Source: Streptomyces broussonetiae
GTDB lineage: Bacteria; Actinomycetota; Actinomycetes; Streptomycetales; Streptomycetaceae
Direction of reading: 5' to 3'
Length of the DNA stretch: 64,000 nt
Assembly (NCBI RefSeq): GCF_009796285.1
Contig: NZ_CP047020.1
Coordinates: 1,240,001-1,304,000 of the forward strand
Shown: positions 26,475 to 33,859 of the stretch, piece by piece
How positions within the stretch are numbered: position 1 is the stretch's first letter
Layout of the letters: each line of letters opens with the position of its first letter
Made by a program: the position numbers and the translations under genes
Notes under the pieces: generated by a model
Database searches by the model: none
Told to the model about the DNA's origin: nothing
The model's input: only the letters and a program-made list of their open reading frames with translations

Positions 26475-27935
26475 TCAGGCGACGTTGAGCGCGGTGTCGT
26501 CCACGACGAACGACGTCTGGTACTTGGAGCCCTCGGTGCCGGTGAGCTTCAGGGTGACGGTCTGCCCGGCGTAGCTGCTGAGGTCGAAGCTGCGCTGGGT
26601 GTAACCGGAGGCCGCGTTGAGGTTCGAGTACGTGGCCAGGGTGCCGAGGACCGTGCCGGAGCTGTTCAGGACCTGGACCTTGAGGGTGTCGTAGGCCGTG
26701 CTGGTCGTGGTCTCGGCCGTGTCGATGTGCAGGTAGAAGCTGAGCGTGGCGGAGCAGCCGGACGGGATCGCCACCGACTGGGAGAGGGTGTCGGTCGTGG
26801 CGGTGCCGTTGCCGTCGAGCCAGGCGTAGTACGAGCCCGAGTGGGCCGGCTCGCCACCGGAGTTGGTGATGACACCGCTGGTGGCGCTCCACGTGGAGTT
26901 GCCGGACTCGAAGCCCGCGTTGCCGAGCAGCTGGGCGGCGGTGCAGGTGCCGGTGCCGCCACCGGTGCCGCCACCGGATCCGCCGCCGCTGGTGCCCGAA
27001 CCGGCCAGCCAGGCGGTGGCGTTGAGCGCAAGGGCCGCGTTGGTGGCGCCGGAGTCGTTCCAGCCGTCGTACAGGGTGTTGCCGGACTGGCCGGTGCCGT
27101 CGTCGATCGGGGAGCTGTCGCCCCAGAAGGCGACCCGGCCGCTGCCGTAGGTGCTGGTGAGGAAGAAGGCCCCGGTGTTCCCGGAGTATCCGCTGCGGTA
27201 GACCAGGCCCTTGACGGAGGAGTTGTCGGAGGGCTTGAGGGTGGCGGTCGTGCCGTCTGCGATGAGGCTCTTGGTGACGGTGCCGAAGGAGCCGTTCAGC
27301 ACCGGGTCGGAGCTGTCGCTGATCGCCGCCGGGTAGCCGGACTTGATGTCGAGCGAGTCGATCGAGAAGCCGAACGGGTCGCTGGAGTCGACGCTGTTGT
27401 TCGACATCAGGTCGTTGAGGATCTCGACCGCGTCGTAGCCGTCGTTGTTGCGGTCGGCTCCGGTGTGGTCGGAGATCATGAACAGGCCGCCGCCGTTCTT
27501 CACGAAGTTCATGATCGCCGTCTTTTCGGCGCTCGTGAACAGCGTGTTCGGCTCCGGCAGGACCAGCGTGTCGAAGTTCGACAGGTCCAGCGAGGACGAG
27601 CCGCCGTAGCTGAGGCTGGAGCCGGAGGGCAGCGTCTTCAGGCTGTAGTCGCCGGTCTTCTGGAGCGCCACGCCCCAGGAGGACAGGGCGCCGGTCCAGT
27701 CGGTCTCGACGGACGGGGAGGAGTCCTGGCCGAGCGGGTCGGGCTGGCTGGTGGAGATGATCCAGTCGGCGTTGCCGGCCGTCTCGGCGTGGGCGTTGTC
27801 GAACAGGACGCGGTGCGTGGTCGCCGCGTGGGCGGGGGTGCTGCCGCCGACCTGGACGGCGGCTCCGGTGAGGAGCAGCCCGAATCCGGCCAGGGCAGTG
27901 GTGAGTCTGCGGCGGGATCTCCTGGATCCAAGCAT
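26475..27935 (-). CDS. Secreted protein with glutamine-amidotransferase-like N-terminal region and C-terminal jelly-roll domain
   Basis: The 486-aa protein has a signal peptide (RRSRRRL, hydrophobic core, AHA cleavage near residue 41). The N-terminal part (about 45-310) looks like a class I amidotransferase/ThuA-like fold lacking a clear catalytic triad: [50 protein letters not shown] Gly/Ser linker (about 320-340) leads to a C-terminal beta-sandwich ([15 protein letters not shown] to SFVVDD) of the kind appended to many Streptomyces secreted peptidases and glycosidases. The ATG at 27935 is preferred because GGAGG lies 8 bases upstream. The function is unknown; binding or processing of polysaccharide is a guess. 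Confidence 0.75.
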   Translation of the reverse strand: MLGSRRSRRRLTTALAGFGLLLTGAAVQVGGSTPAHAATTHRVLFDNAHAETAGNADWIISTSQPDPLGQDSSPSVETDWTGALSSWGVALQKTGDYSLKTLPSGSSLSYGGSSSLDLSNFDTLVLPEPNTLFTSAEKTAIMNFVKNGGGLFMISDHTGADRNNDGYDAVEILNDLMSNNSVDSSDPFGFSIDSLDIKSGYPAAISDSSDPVLNGSFGTVTKSLIADGTTATLKPSDNSSVKGLVYRSGYSGNTGAFFLTSTYGSGRVAFWGDSSPIDDGTGQSGNTLYDGWNDSGATNAALALNATAWLAGSGTSGGGSGGGTGGGTGTCTAAQLLGNAGFESGNSTWSATSGVITNSGGEPAHSGSYYAWLDGNGTATTDTLSQSVAIPSGCSATLSFYLHIDTAETTTSTAYDTLKVQVLNSSGTVLGTLATYSNLNAASGYTQRSFDLSSYAGQTVTLKLTGTEGSKYQTSFVVDDTALNVA

Positions 27936-28148
27936 CCGGCGAACCTCCATGAGGGGTGGGGAGAGGCGGTGCGGGCGCCAATTCTGCGCGCGTAGAACCG
28001 GATTGAGGGTTCTACACGCGTCGACTGGTTGAAAGGTACATGGCATGAAGGCGTGATGAACAGACACTCCCGGCAACGAACGTGAGCGGACCGGCTCAGC
28101 CCGCAGCGGGCAGATGATAGCGGGAGACAGGGCGAAAAAGGGGTGTAC

Positions 28149-28435
28149 ATGGAGATCTCGGGCTTCATCAGCGCCATCGTCATCGGCGGCATCATCGGTG
28201 TGCTGGGCCGCCTGGTCGTCCCCGGACGCCAGCACATCGGCATTTTGTGGACCATCGTCGTCGGCATCGTGGCCGCGCTGCTGGGCTCGGCGATCGCCGC
28301 GGGGTTCGGGGCCGCCGCGGGGTTCGGGGCCGCCGACACCAAGGAGCCGGGCTGGATCGAGTGCTTCATCCAGATCGCGCTCGCCGCGGTCGGCATCACC
28401 GCCCTCGACCGGTCGCGTCGCGGGCCCGCTGCTGA
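28149..28435 (+). CDS. GlsB/YeaQ/YmgE family stress membrane protein, 3' end disturbed
   Basis: The frame encodes three hydrophobic helices typical of the transglycosylase-associated/GlsB family ([20 protein letters not shown], then [18 protein letters not shown], then a third helix near [10 protein letters not shown]). Normal members end about 85-95 residues in. Here this frame has no stop and runs on through the convergent acetyltransferase gene to 29225. A stop at 28433-28435 exists in another frame and would give a normal length after a shift. I set the end there as a guess. It may be frameshifted near 28400, or have lost its stop. Confidence 0.55.
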
Positions 28436-28436
28436 G

Positions 28437-29213
28437 TCAGCTCCCGTACAGATACGGCGTGGTGGTGCTCAGCGCGTGGAAGCCGAGGCGCTCGAGGATC
28501 GGGCGGCTCATCGGCGAGGCGTCCACCTGGAGGTAGCGGTAGCCGTGGGCGGCGGCGACGCGGGCGCGGTGGGCGACCAGGGCGCGGTAGATGCCACGGC
28601 CGCGCCAGGCCTCCACGGTGCCGCCGCCCCACAGCCCGGCGAACGGCGTGCCGGGCACCAGTTCCATGCGGGCGGCGCTGACCGGTTCGTCCCCGGCGAG
28701 CGCGACCACGGCGACGACCGTGCCGGGGTCGGCGGCCAGCCGGGCGAGCAGCCGGTGCCGCAGCCGGGTGCCGTCGGTGCCGAAGGCCTTCTCGTGCACG
28801 TCCACGACGAGGCCGATCCCGAACTCGTCGGCGGCCTCCACGAGCCGGACGCCGGCGGGAGGTTCGGCGTCCAGGGCCAGCCGGGCGGTCTCGGCGACGA
28901 GCAGCGTCTCCTCGGGCTCGGCACGGAACCCGGCGGCGCCGAGCCGGGCACCCAGGTCCGCGGGCCGGTCGTGGCCGTACAGCTTCCACTCGAAGTCCCG
29001 GCCGAGAGAGGTGAAGTGGGCGATCTGCTCGCGGATCGCCCGGTCGGCGCCCACCGCGTCCAAGTCGCTCCAGAGCACGCCGTTCCAGCCCTGGGCGTCC
29101 GCGACCTGGCGCACGACCGGGCCGGCCCGTTCGACCAGGGCTCCGGGGCCGTCGGGCCGGGCGCGCTCGCGCATGTCCCGGTCGTACAGGGCGAGTACCG
29201 CTGTGTGATCCAT
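28437..29213 (-). CDS. GNAT family N-acetyltransferase
   Basis: The 258-aa protein has an N-terminal helical part of about 115 residues and a C-terminal GNAT domain. Motif A reads GTVEAWRGRGIYRALVAHRARVAAAHGYRY and motif B DASPMSRPILERLGF. This two-part layout occurs in many actinobacterial acetyltransferases of unknown substrate. Start is the ATG at 29211-29213 (MDHTAVLALYD). Its stop lies only two bases from the likely end of the GlsB-like gene on the opposite strand. Confidence 0.88.
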   Translation of the reverse strand: MDHTAVLALYDRDMRERARPDGPGALVERAGPVVRQVADAQGWNGVLWSDLDAVGADRAIREQIAHFTSLGRDFEWKLYGHDRPADLGARLGAAGFRAEPEETLLVAETARLALDAEPPAGVRLVEAADEFGIGLVVDVHEKAFGTDGTRLRHRLLARLAADPGTVVAVVALAGDEPVSAARMELVPGTPFAGLWGGGTVEAWRGRGIYRALVAHRARVAAAHGYRYLQVDASPMSRPILERLGFHALSTTTPYLYGS

Positions 29214-29253
29214 GCACCCAGCTGAGCACGTCGCTCTTCGCCGGGCCAGGCAA

Positions 29254-29631
29254 TTACCGCGCGTCTGCGTCCGGCCGTACGACGGCGAGGTAGGCACCGA
29301 GCCGGTCGCGGTTGCGAGCCAGGCAGTCGATACGTGCCTGGATCCGGTCGATGTGCCCCTGCAGCAGGGCGGCCGTCTGCGGGGTCACGCACTCGGTGGG
29401 CGGGTGCAGCTCGTTCGGCCCGGAGAGATACGGCACGATCGCACGGATCATCTCCGTGGTGAGCCCGGAGTCCAGCAGGCCGCGGATCTGCTGGACGTCG
29501 GCCACCGCGGACTCGGGATAGCTGCGGTAGCCGTTCTCGGTCCGCTCGGGGTGGAGCAGATCCTGTTCCTCGTAGTAGCGCAGCAGTCGCGTGGGGACAC
29601 CCGTACGGCGCGCCAGTTCACCGATCCGCAT
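29254..29631 (-). CDS. MerR family transcriptional regulator
   Basis: The 125-aa protein begins MRIGELARRTGVPTRLLRYY, the classical MerR helix-turn-helix, followed by the wing (GYRSYPESAVADVQQI) and a dimerisation helix (LLQGHIDRIQARIDCLARN). The single Cys in the C-terminal part and another in TECVT do not form a known metal-site pattern, so a small organic effector is more likely. It is divergent from the MFS transporter. A perfect dyad lies between the genes. The regulator probably bends that promoter to switch on the exporter. Confidence 0.9.
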   Translation of the reverse strand: MRIGELARRTGVPTRLLRYYEEQDLLHPERTENGYRSYPESAVADVQQIRGLLDSGLTTEMIRAIVPYLSGPNELHPPTECVTPQTAALLQGHIDRIQARIDCLARNRDRLGAYLAVVRPDADAR

Positions 29632-29667
29632 CCGGGCCTCCCGAGCCGTGTCCGGTCCGCGTTTGAC

Positions 29668-29685
29668 CTTCACACTGATGTGAAG
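29668..29685. promoter_or_regulatory. MerR-type dyad in the MFS transporter promoter
   Basis: CTTCACACTGATGTGAAG has perfect 7-base arms around CTGA and starts at the end of a TTGACC box (29663-29668). A GAGCAT box at 29690-29695 could be the -10 element. The long spacing is typical of MerR-controlled promoters, and the distance to the ATG at 29702 would make the transporter mRNA leaderless. Confidence 0.6.
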
Positions 29686-29701
29686 CTCCGAGCATGGTCG
29701 C

Positions 29702-31009
29702 ATGACCGTGTCCTCACCATCGTCCACGTACTCCCCGTCCAAGGGCGGCCGGTTGCCGTGGTCGGGGCTGCTCGCCCTGTCCTGTGCCGCGTTCGCCGCC
29801 GTCATGACGGAACTCCTCCCGGCCGGGCTGCTGCCCGCGATGGCGCCGCCGCTCGGGGTCGCCGAGTCCCGGATCGGTTTTCTCGTCACCGCCTACGCGG
29901 CCGCGTCGTTCCTGGCCGCGGTCCCCCTCACCGCGGCGCTGCGCGGGCTGCCGCGGCGGCCGGTGCTGTGCGCGGCCCTGCTCGGGTTCGCGCTCAGCAA
30001 CGCACTGGTCGCGCTGTCCTCGTCGTATCCGCTCACCTTCGCCGCCCGGCTGCTGGCCGGTGCGATGGGCGGCACGCTGTGGGCGATGCTGGCCGGGTAC
30101 GCGGCCCGGATGGTGCCGGCCGCGCGGCGCGGCCGGGCCATCGCCGTCGTGCTCGCCGGGATCACCCTGGCCCTGTCGCTCGGGGTGCCCGCCGGTTCCG
30201 CGCTGGCCGGTGCGGTGGGCTGGCGGCCGGCCTTCGGGACGCTGGCCGTGCTCGCCGTGCTGCTCGTGGCGTGGATACGGCTTCGCGTGCCCGGTTTCCC
30301 GGGCGAACCGCCGCACGCGCGCGTGCCGCTCACCCGGGTGGCGCGGCGCCCCGGGATCCGCCCGGTGCTGTCCGTGACCCTGTTCCTGCTGCTGGGCCAC
30401 CAGGTGATGTACACGTACGTCGCCCCGTTCGCCGCGCATGCGGGGTACGGCCGTACGGGCCTGTTGCTCGCGGTGTTCGGGACGGCCACGGTGGCCGGGA
30501 TCTGGCTCACCGGTGCGCTGATCGACCGGTGGCCGCGCCGCACCCTGCTCGGGGCGCTCGCCCTGTTCGCGGGCGTGCTGCCGGTACTGGGCCTGGCCGC
30601 GGGGGTGCATGCGCTGCTGGTCGGCGCGGTCGCCGTGTGGGGCGTGGCCTTCGGCGGGGCGCCGACGCTGATCCAGACCGCGCTGGTCGACGCCTCGGGC
30701 CCGGCCGACGCGGATGTGGCGACCTCGTTGCAGACCACGGTGTACAACGCGGGTATCGCGGCCGGTTCGTTCACCGGTGGGGTGGCGCTGGACCGGCTGG
30801 GCGCCGGTGCGCTGCCGTGGACCGCGCTGGCACCGGCCCTGGTCGCGCTGGGTACGGTCGCGGCGGGCCGGCGGCACGCCTTCCCTGCCGTGCGGCGCGC
30901 CGTCGCCCCGGAGGCGGACACACCGGCCGGGTCCCGCCGGGTGGCCGTGGCGTGCACCGCCGGAGATCATTCCGTGAGGAGGTCGGTGGACGATGGTGAA
31001 GGACAGTGA
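29702..31009 (+). CDS. MFS transporter, drug:H+ antiporter type
   Basis: The 435-aa protein has 12 hydrophobic helices. The first helix motif TELLPAGLLPAMAPPLGV and the following RIGFLVTAYAAASFLAA are typical of the DHA1/AraJ-type exporters for sugars, purine analogues or drugs. The loop between helices 2 and 3 reads RGLPRRPVL, a form of the family motif A. No Shine-Dalgarno sequence is seen before the ATG at 29702, consistent with a leaderless mRNA. The gene overlaps the downstream deaminase gene by 17 bases, so both are probably controlled by the divergent MerR protein. Confidence 0.9.
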   Translation: MTVSSPSSTYSPSKGGRLPWSGLLALSCAAFAAVMTELLPAGLLPAMAPPLGVAESRIGFLVTAYAAASFLAAVPLTAALRGLPRRPVLCAALLGFALSNALVALSSSYPLTFAARLLAGAMGGTLWAMLAGYAARMVPAARRGRAIAVVLAGITLALSLGVPAGSALAGAVGWRPAFGTLAVLAVLLVAWIRLRVPGFPGEPPHARVPLTRVARRPGIRPVLSVTLFLLLGHQVMYTYVAPFAAHAGYGRTGLLLAVFGTATVAGIWLTGALIDRWPRRTLLGALALFAGVLPVLGLAAGVHALLVGAVAVWGVAFGGAPTLIQTALVDASGPADADVATSLQTTVYNAGIAAGSFTGGVALDRLGAGALPWTALAPALVALGTVAAGRRHAFPAVRRAVAPEADTPAGSRRVAVACTAGDHSVRRSVDDGEGQ

Positions 31010-31469
31010 ACTGCGGCATCTGCGCCGCTGTGTGGAGCTGGCCGTGGCGGCGCTCGAGACGGGGGACGAACCCTTCGGGTCGGTGCTCGTGGCGGCGGAC
31101 GGCACGGCGCTGGCCGAGGACCGCAACCGGGTGGCGGGCGGGGACCACACCCGGCATCCCGAGTTCGAGCTGGCCCGCTGGGCGGCCGCGCATCTGACGC
31201 CCGGCCAGCGGGCCGGTGCCACCGTCTACACCTCCGGCGAGCACTGCCCGATGTGCGCGGCCGCGCACGCCTGGGTGGGGCTCGGCCGCATCGTGTACAT
31301 CGTCTCCTCGGAACAGCTGACCGGCTGGCTGGCCGAGTGGGGGGTACCGCAGGGACCGGTACGGCCGCTGCCCGTCCACGAGGTCGCGCCCGGTGTGGCC
31401 GTGGAGGGGCCGGTGCCGGGCCTGGTGGGCCAGGTGCGGGAGCTGCACCGGCGCCGCTTGCGGTCGTGA
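30993..31469 (+). CDS. Nucleoside deaminase (cytidine/deoxycytidylate deaminase fold)
   Basis: The 158-aa protein contains the zinc-deaminase motifs: HPEFE (about residue 54), providing a His ligand and catalytic Glu, and the two-Cys site GEHCPMCAAAHAWVG (about residues 82-96). The HPE variant replaces the usual HAE. The closest type is the guanine/cytosine deaminase group acting on free bases or nucleosides. It overlaps the MFS gene by 17 bases and is preceded by GAGGAGG. Together they may handle a toxic nucleoside or purine analogue: one modifies it and one exports it. That pairing is inference. Confidence 0.87.
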   Translation: MVKDSELRHLRRCVELAVAALETGDEPFGSVLVAADGTALAEDRNRVAGGDHTRHPEFELARWAAAHLTPGQRAGATVYTSGEHCPMCAAAHAWVGLGRIVYIVSSEQLTGWLAEWGVPQGPVRPLPVHEVAPGVAVEGPVPGLVGQVRELHRRRLRS

Positions 31470-31481
31470 CTGTCCTGCGGG

Positions 31482-32336
31482 TCAGCCGAGTTCGAGGGTG
31501 GTGACGCCGAACACGCGGTCCTGGGCGTGTGCGCGGACCGGTCCCGTGTACATCCGGGCGGTCTCGAAGGAGGCCCGGAGTCCGGCCGCCTCGGCGAGAG
31601 CGATGCCGGCTTTGTTGGGCTCGGGCACGTCGATGGCGACCTCGCGTCCGGCGGCCTCGGCCGCGAGCGCGGCGAACAGCGCCCGGGCGTCCTCGGCGGT
31701 GTCGGCGAACAGGGGGCCGATGCGCAGGCTGTCGCGGCCGGGGCGCAGCACGCCGTAGCCGGTCACGCGTGCGCCGTCGTGGCGGACGAAGGCCCGGTGG
31801 CCGGGGCCGGTGAGCCACTCGGCGAGGAAGCGCGGCCGGTCGGCCGGCCAGCAGGCGCCGTCGTAGGAGGTGATCGCGGCGAGGTCGGCGGGACCGGCCG
31901 GACGGACGCCGTCGGACGGCTCGCCCAGCGGGGCGGCGCCGGTGAACCGGATGGTGCGGTAGGCGAGTTCGAACCCGGACTGGCGGTAGTTGTCCTGCTG
32001 AGCCACGACTCCGTCCAGGCCGACGGTACGTTCCCCGGCGTGCGCCAGAGCGGTCTTCCAGGTGGTGAGGCCGTGGCCGTGGCCGCGCAGGTCGGGGCGG
32101 ACCAGGTAGCAGCCCAGGAAGGCGTAGTCCGGGCCGTAGTTCACGACCGAGATGGCCGACACCGGCTCCCCGTCGATCCGGCCGAGGAAGAAACCGGCCG
32201 GATCCTGCGTGAAGAACGCGGGCCCGTCGGACACCCCGGGATTCCAGCCCTCCGCCCCGGCCCATCCGGCGATCACCGGCCAGTCGTCGAGGGTGGCCTG
32301 CGTGACGACGAGGTCGTAGGGGGCCGCAGAGGTCAT
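31482..32336 (-). CDS. GNAT family N-acetyltransferase with C-terminal YitH-like domain
   Basis: The 284-aa protein has an N-terminal GNAT domain (LVVTQATLDDWPVIAGWAGAEGWNPG, with the CoA loop VRPDLRGHGHGLTTWKTAL) and a second, degenerate acetyltransferase-like domain from about residue 150. This tandem arrangement is that of YitH/HolE-like proteins. Its ATG overlaps the stop of the upstream membrane-protein gene (ATGA, 32333-32336), so the two are translationally coupled. The substrate is unknown. Confidence 0.87.
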   Translation of the reverse strand: MTSAAPYDLVVTQATLDDWPVIAGWAGAEGWNPGVSDGPAFFTQDPAGFFLGRIDGEPVSAISVVNYGPDYAFLGCYLVRPDLRGHGHGLTTWKTALAHAGERTVGLDGVVAQQDNYRQSGFELAYRTIRFTGAAPLGEPSDGVRPAGPADLAAITSYDGACWPADRPRFLAEWLTGPGHRAFVRHDGARVTGYGVLRPGRDSLRIGPLFADTAEDARALFAALAAEAAGREVAIDVPEPNKAGIALAEAAGLRASFETARMYTGPVRAHAQDRVFGVTTLELG

Positions 32337-32842
32337 CGGTGTGCTCCAGTTGCGTCGGGTCCGGACTGACGTTCCGCATCCTTCCGGATCAACGGGGGCC
32401 GCACCACGGGAAGATCAGCCGTTACGGAACCCCGCGCCGCACGCAGCAGCGCGGGTGCCGTGGCGACCACGAACAGCCCGAAGAGGGTGATCGGCAGCAG
32501 CCCCACCGGCCGCAGCAGCCGGGTGGGATCCGCCGCCACCCAGGCGCCGTTGACGTACCAGTTGGCGAGGACGTCCAGTGTCATCACGACGGCCGCCAGC
32601 TTGAAGCCCCAGGGACGCAGCCACAGGGTGAGGGCGGCGGCGAGCGGGTCGAGGACGACCAGGGCGACGAAGAACACCTGCAACGGCAGCGGACCGAAGC
32701 CGGCGTAGGCGTGCAGCCCGCCACGTGCCAGGTACTGGGCGTGGTAGCCGGTGCCTTCCAGGAATCCGCCGGTGGAGATCACGAGAACCACGCGTGCCCA
32801 GCGCGGCAGTGCTCGCCACCGCCCGTGTATGCCGTCCGTCAC
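32333..32842 (-). CDS. Hypothetical membrane protein, 169 aa
   Basis: The protein has four hydrophobic helices: VVLVISTGGFLEGTGYHA, LPLQVFFVALVVLDPLAAAL, FKLAAVVMTLDVLANWYV and LLPITLFGLFVVATAPALL. A charged C-terminal tail follows. I chose the GTG at 32840-32842, where the sequence becomes coherent (VTDGIHGRWRALPRWARV); upstream in-frame sequence runs through the chaplin terminator and is unlikely to be translated. It is coupled to the downstream acetyltransferase by a 4-base overlap. The family is not recognised. Confidence 0.7.
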   Translation of the reverse strand: MTDGIHGRWRALPRWARVVLVISTGGFLEGTGYHAQYLARGGLHAYAGFGPLPLQVFFVALVVLDPLAAALTLWLRPWGFKLAAVVMTLDVLANWYVNGAWVAADPTRLLRPVGLLPITLFGLFVVATAPALLRAARGSVTADLPVVRPPLIRKDAERQSGPDATGAHR

Positions 32843-32870
32843 CGGGACAACGTACTGCACGTGTGTCCGG

Positions 32871-32898
32871 GCCCCACCGGGCCGGCGACCGGTGGGGC
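32871..32898. terminator. Terminator after the chaplin gene
   Basis: Perfect 10-base arms GCCCCACCGG and CCGGTGGGGC enclose an 8-base loop, starting 18 bases past the chaplin stop on the minus strand. It separates the chaplin gene from the membrane protein/acetyltransferase unit. Confidence 0.75.
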
Positions 32899-32915
32899 GT
32901 GCGCCGTGGGGGGAG

Positions 32916-33575
32916 TCAGCGGCAGCGGGCGGGGCGGAAGCGGCGGTAGAGGAGGGCGCCGCTGAGGAGGAGTACGGCACTGCCGGCGGCCGCGGGGACG
33001 GTCGCGTCCGCTCCGGTGTGGGCCAGGGCGGAGACCGCCGGCCGCGGGGCGGCCGGTACGGGGTGGTGCTGCACGGGTGCCGCGTGCCGGGGGGCCGGGC
33101 TGCGCGGGGGCTCGGGACTGCGGGGGTGGTCGCCGTTGACCGAGGTGTTGCCGGTGGCCGGGTTACCGACGCCGACGACGTCGACGCTGTTGCCGCTGAC
33201 GTTCACCGGCAGGTCCACGGGGAGCTGGATGCCGTTGCCGGAGAGCACCCCGGGCGAGTCCTTCGCGCCACCGTGGGCAACGGCACCGCCGGACCGTGGC
33301 GAGTGGCTCTTTCCGGTGCCGCCGGTGTTCGCGCAGCGGTTGCCCGCCGCGGGGTTGAGCAGCCCCACCACGTTCACGGTGTTGCCGCACACGTTCACCG
33401 GCAGCTGCACCGGGAGCTGGATGCCGTTGCCGGAGATCAGCCCGGGCGAACCGGCCGCGGAGCCGTCGGCGGTGGCTCCGTCGGCCGCGAAGGCGGCGGA
33501 CACCGGCAGCGCCACGGCCATCGCTCCGGAGGCGGTGGCGAGGGCGATCACACCGTTTCGGGTAGCCCGTCTCAT
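32916..33575 (-). CDS. Long chaplin with two chaplin domains and a sortase signal
   Basis: The 219-aa protein has a signal peptide (residues 1-30), then two chaplin domains. The first (about 42-82: SPGLISGNGIQLPVQLPV, two Cys) keeps the usual disulfide pair. The second (about 107-146: SPGVLSGNGIQLPVDLPV) has Ser at both Cys sites. A His/Pro/Ala-rich spacer leads to the sortase motif LAHTG (about residue 187), a hydrophobic helix and a basic tail. Long chaplins (ChpA-C type) are fixed to the cell wall by sortase and help coat aerial hyphae with amyloid rodlets. Confidence 0.93.
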   Translation of the reverse strand: MRRATRNGVIALATASGAMAVALPVSAAFAADGATADGSAAGSPGLISGNGIQLPVQLPVNVCGNTVNVVGLLNPAAGNRCANTGGTGKSHSPRSGGAVAHGGAKDSPGVLSGNGIQLPVDLPVNVSGNSVDVVGVGNPATGNTSVNGDHPRSPEPPRSPAPRHAAPVQHHPVPAAPRPAVSALAHTGADATVPAAAGSAVLLLSGALLYRRFRPARCR

Positions 33576-33755
33576 AGGTTCCCTGCCTTCCAGACGTCAT
33601 CGCGGGCACTCACCCGCATCACTTAAAACGCAGGTGAACCATCCGAGTTATGGCTTATCGGCCTTTCACCCCGTCGAGCGACAGTGTTATCGAACCGCAT
33701 GCAAAGCCCCTCAATGATCATTAATAGGGAACAAAAGGTGCGAATCATAGGACAC

Positions 33756-33799
33756 GGGGCCCCGAACCGCCCGCCCGGAGGCGGGCGCTCCGGGGCCCG
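33756..33799. terminator. Strong hairpin in the divergent chaplin-peptidase gap
   Basis: Long, nearly perfect arms (GGGGCCCCGAACCGCCCGCC region with GGCGGGCGCTCCGGGGCCC region) enclose a short CGGA loop. Its strength is that of a terminator. Yet both flanking genes point away from it, so it ends neither. It may end an unannotated small RNA starting in the AT-richer DNA at 33600-33750 (which also holds the palindrome AATGATCATT at 33713-33722), or form part of the peptidase leader. Confidence 0.6.
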
Positions 33800-33859
33800 C
33801 TTATGGTGATCCGAGGGCGCCGTCCCCTGGTCCGCGACAGGCGTCCCGGGAGGCGATCG

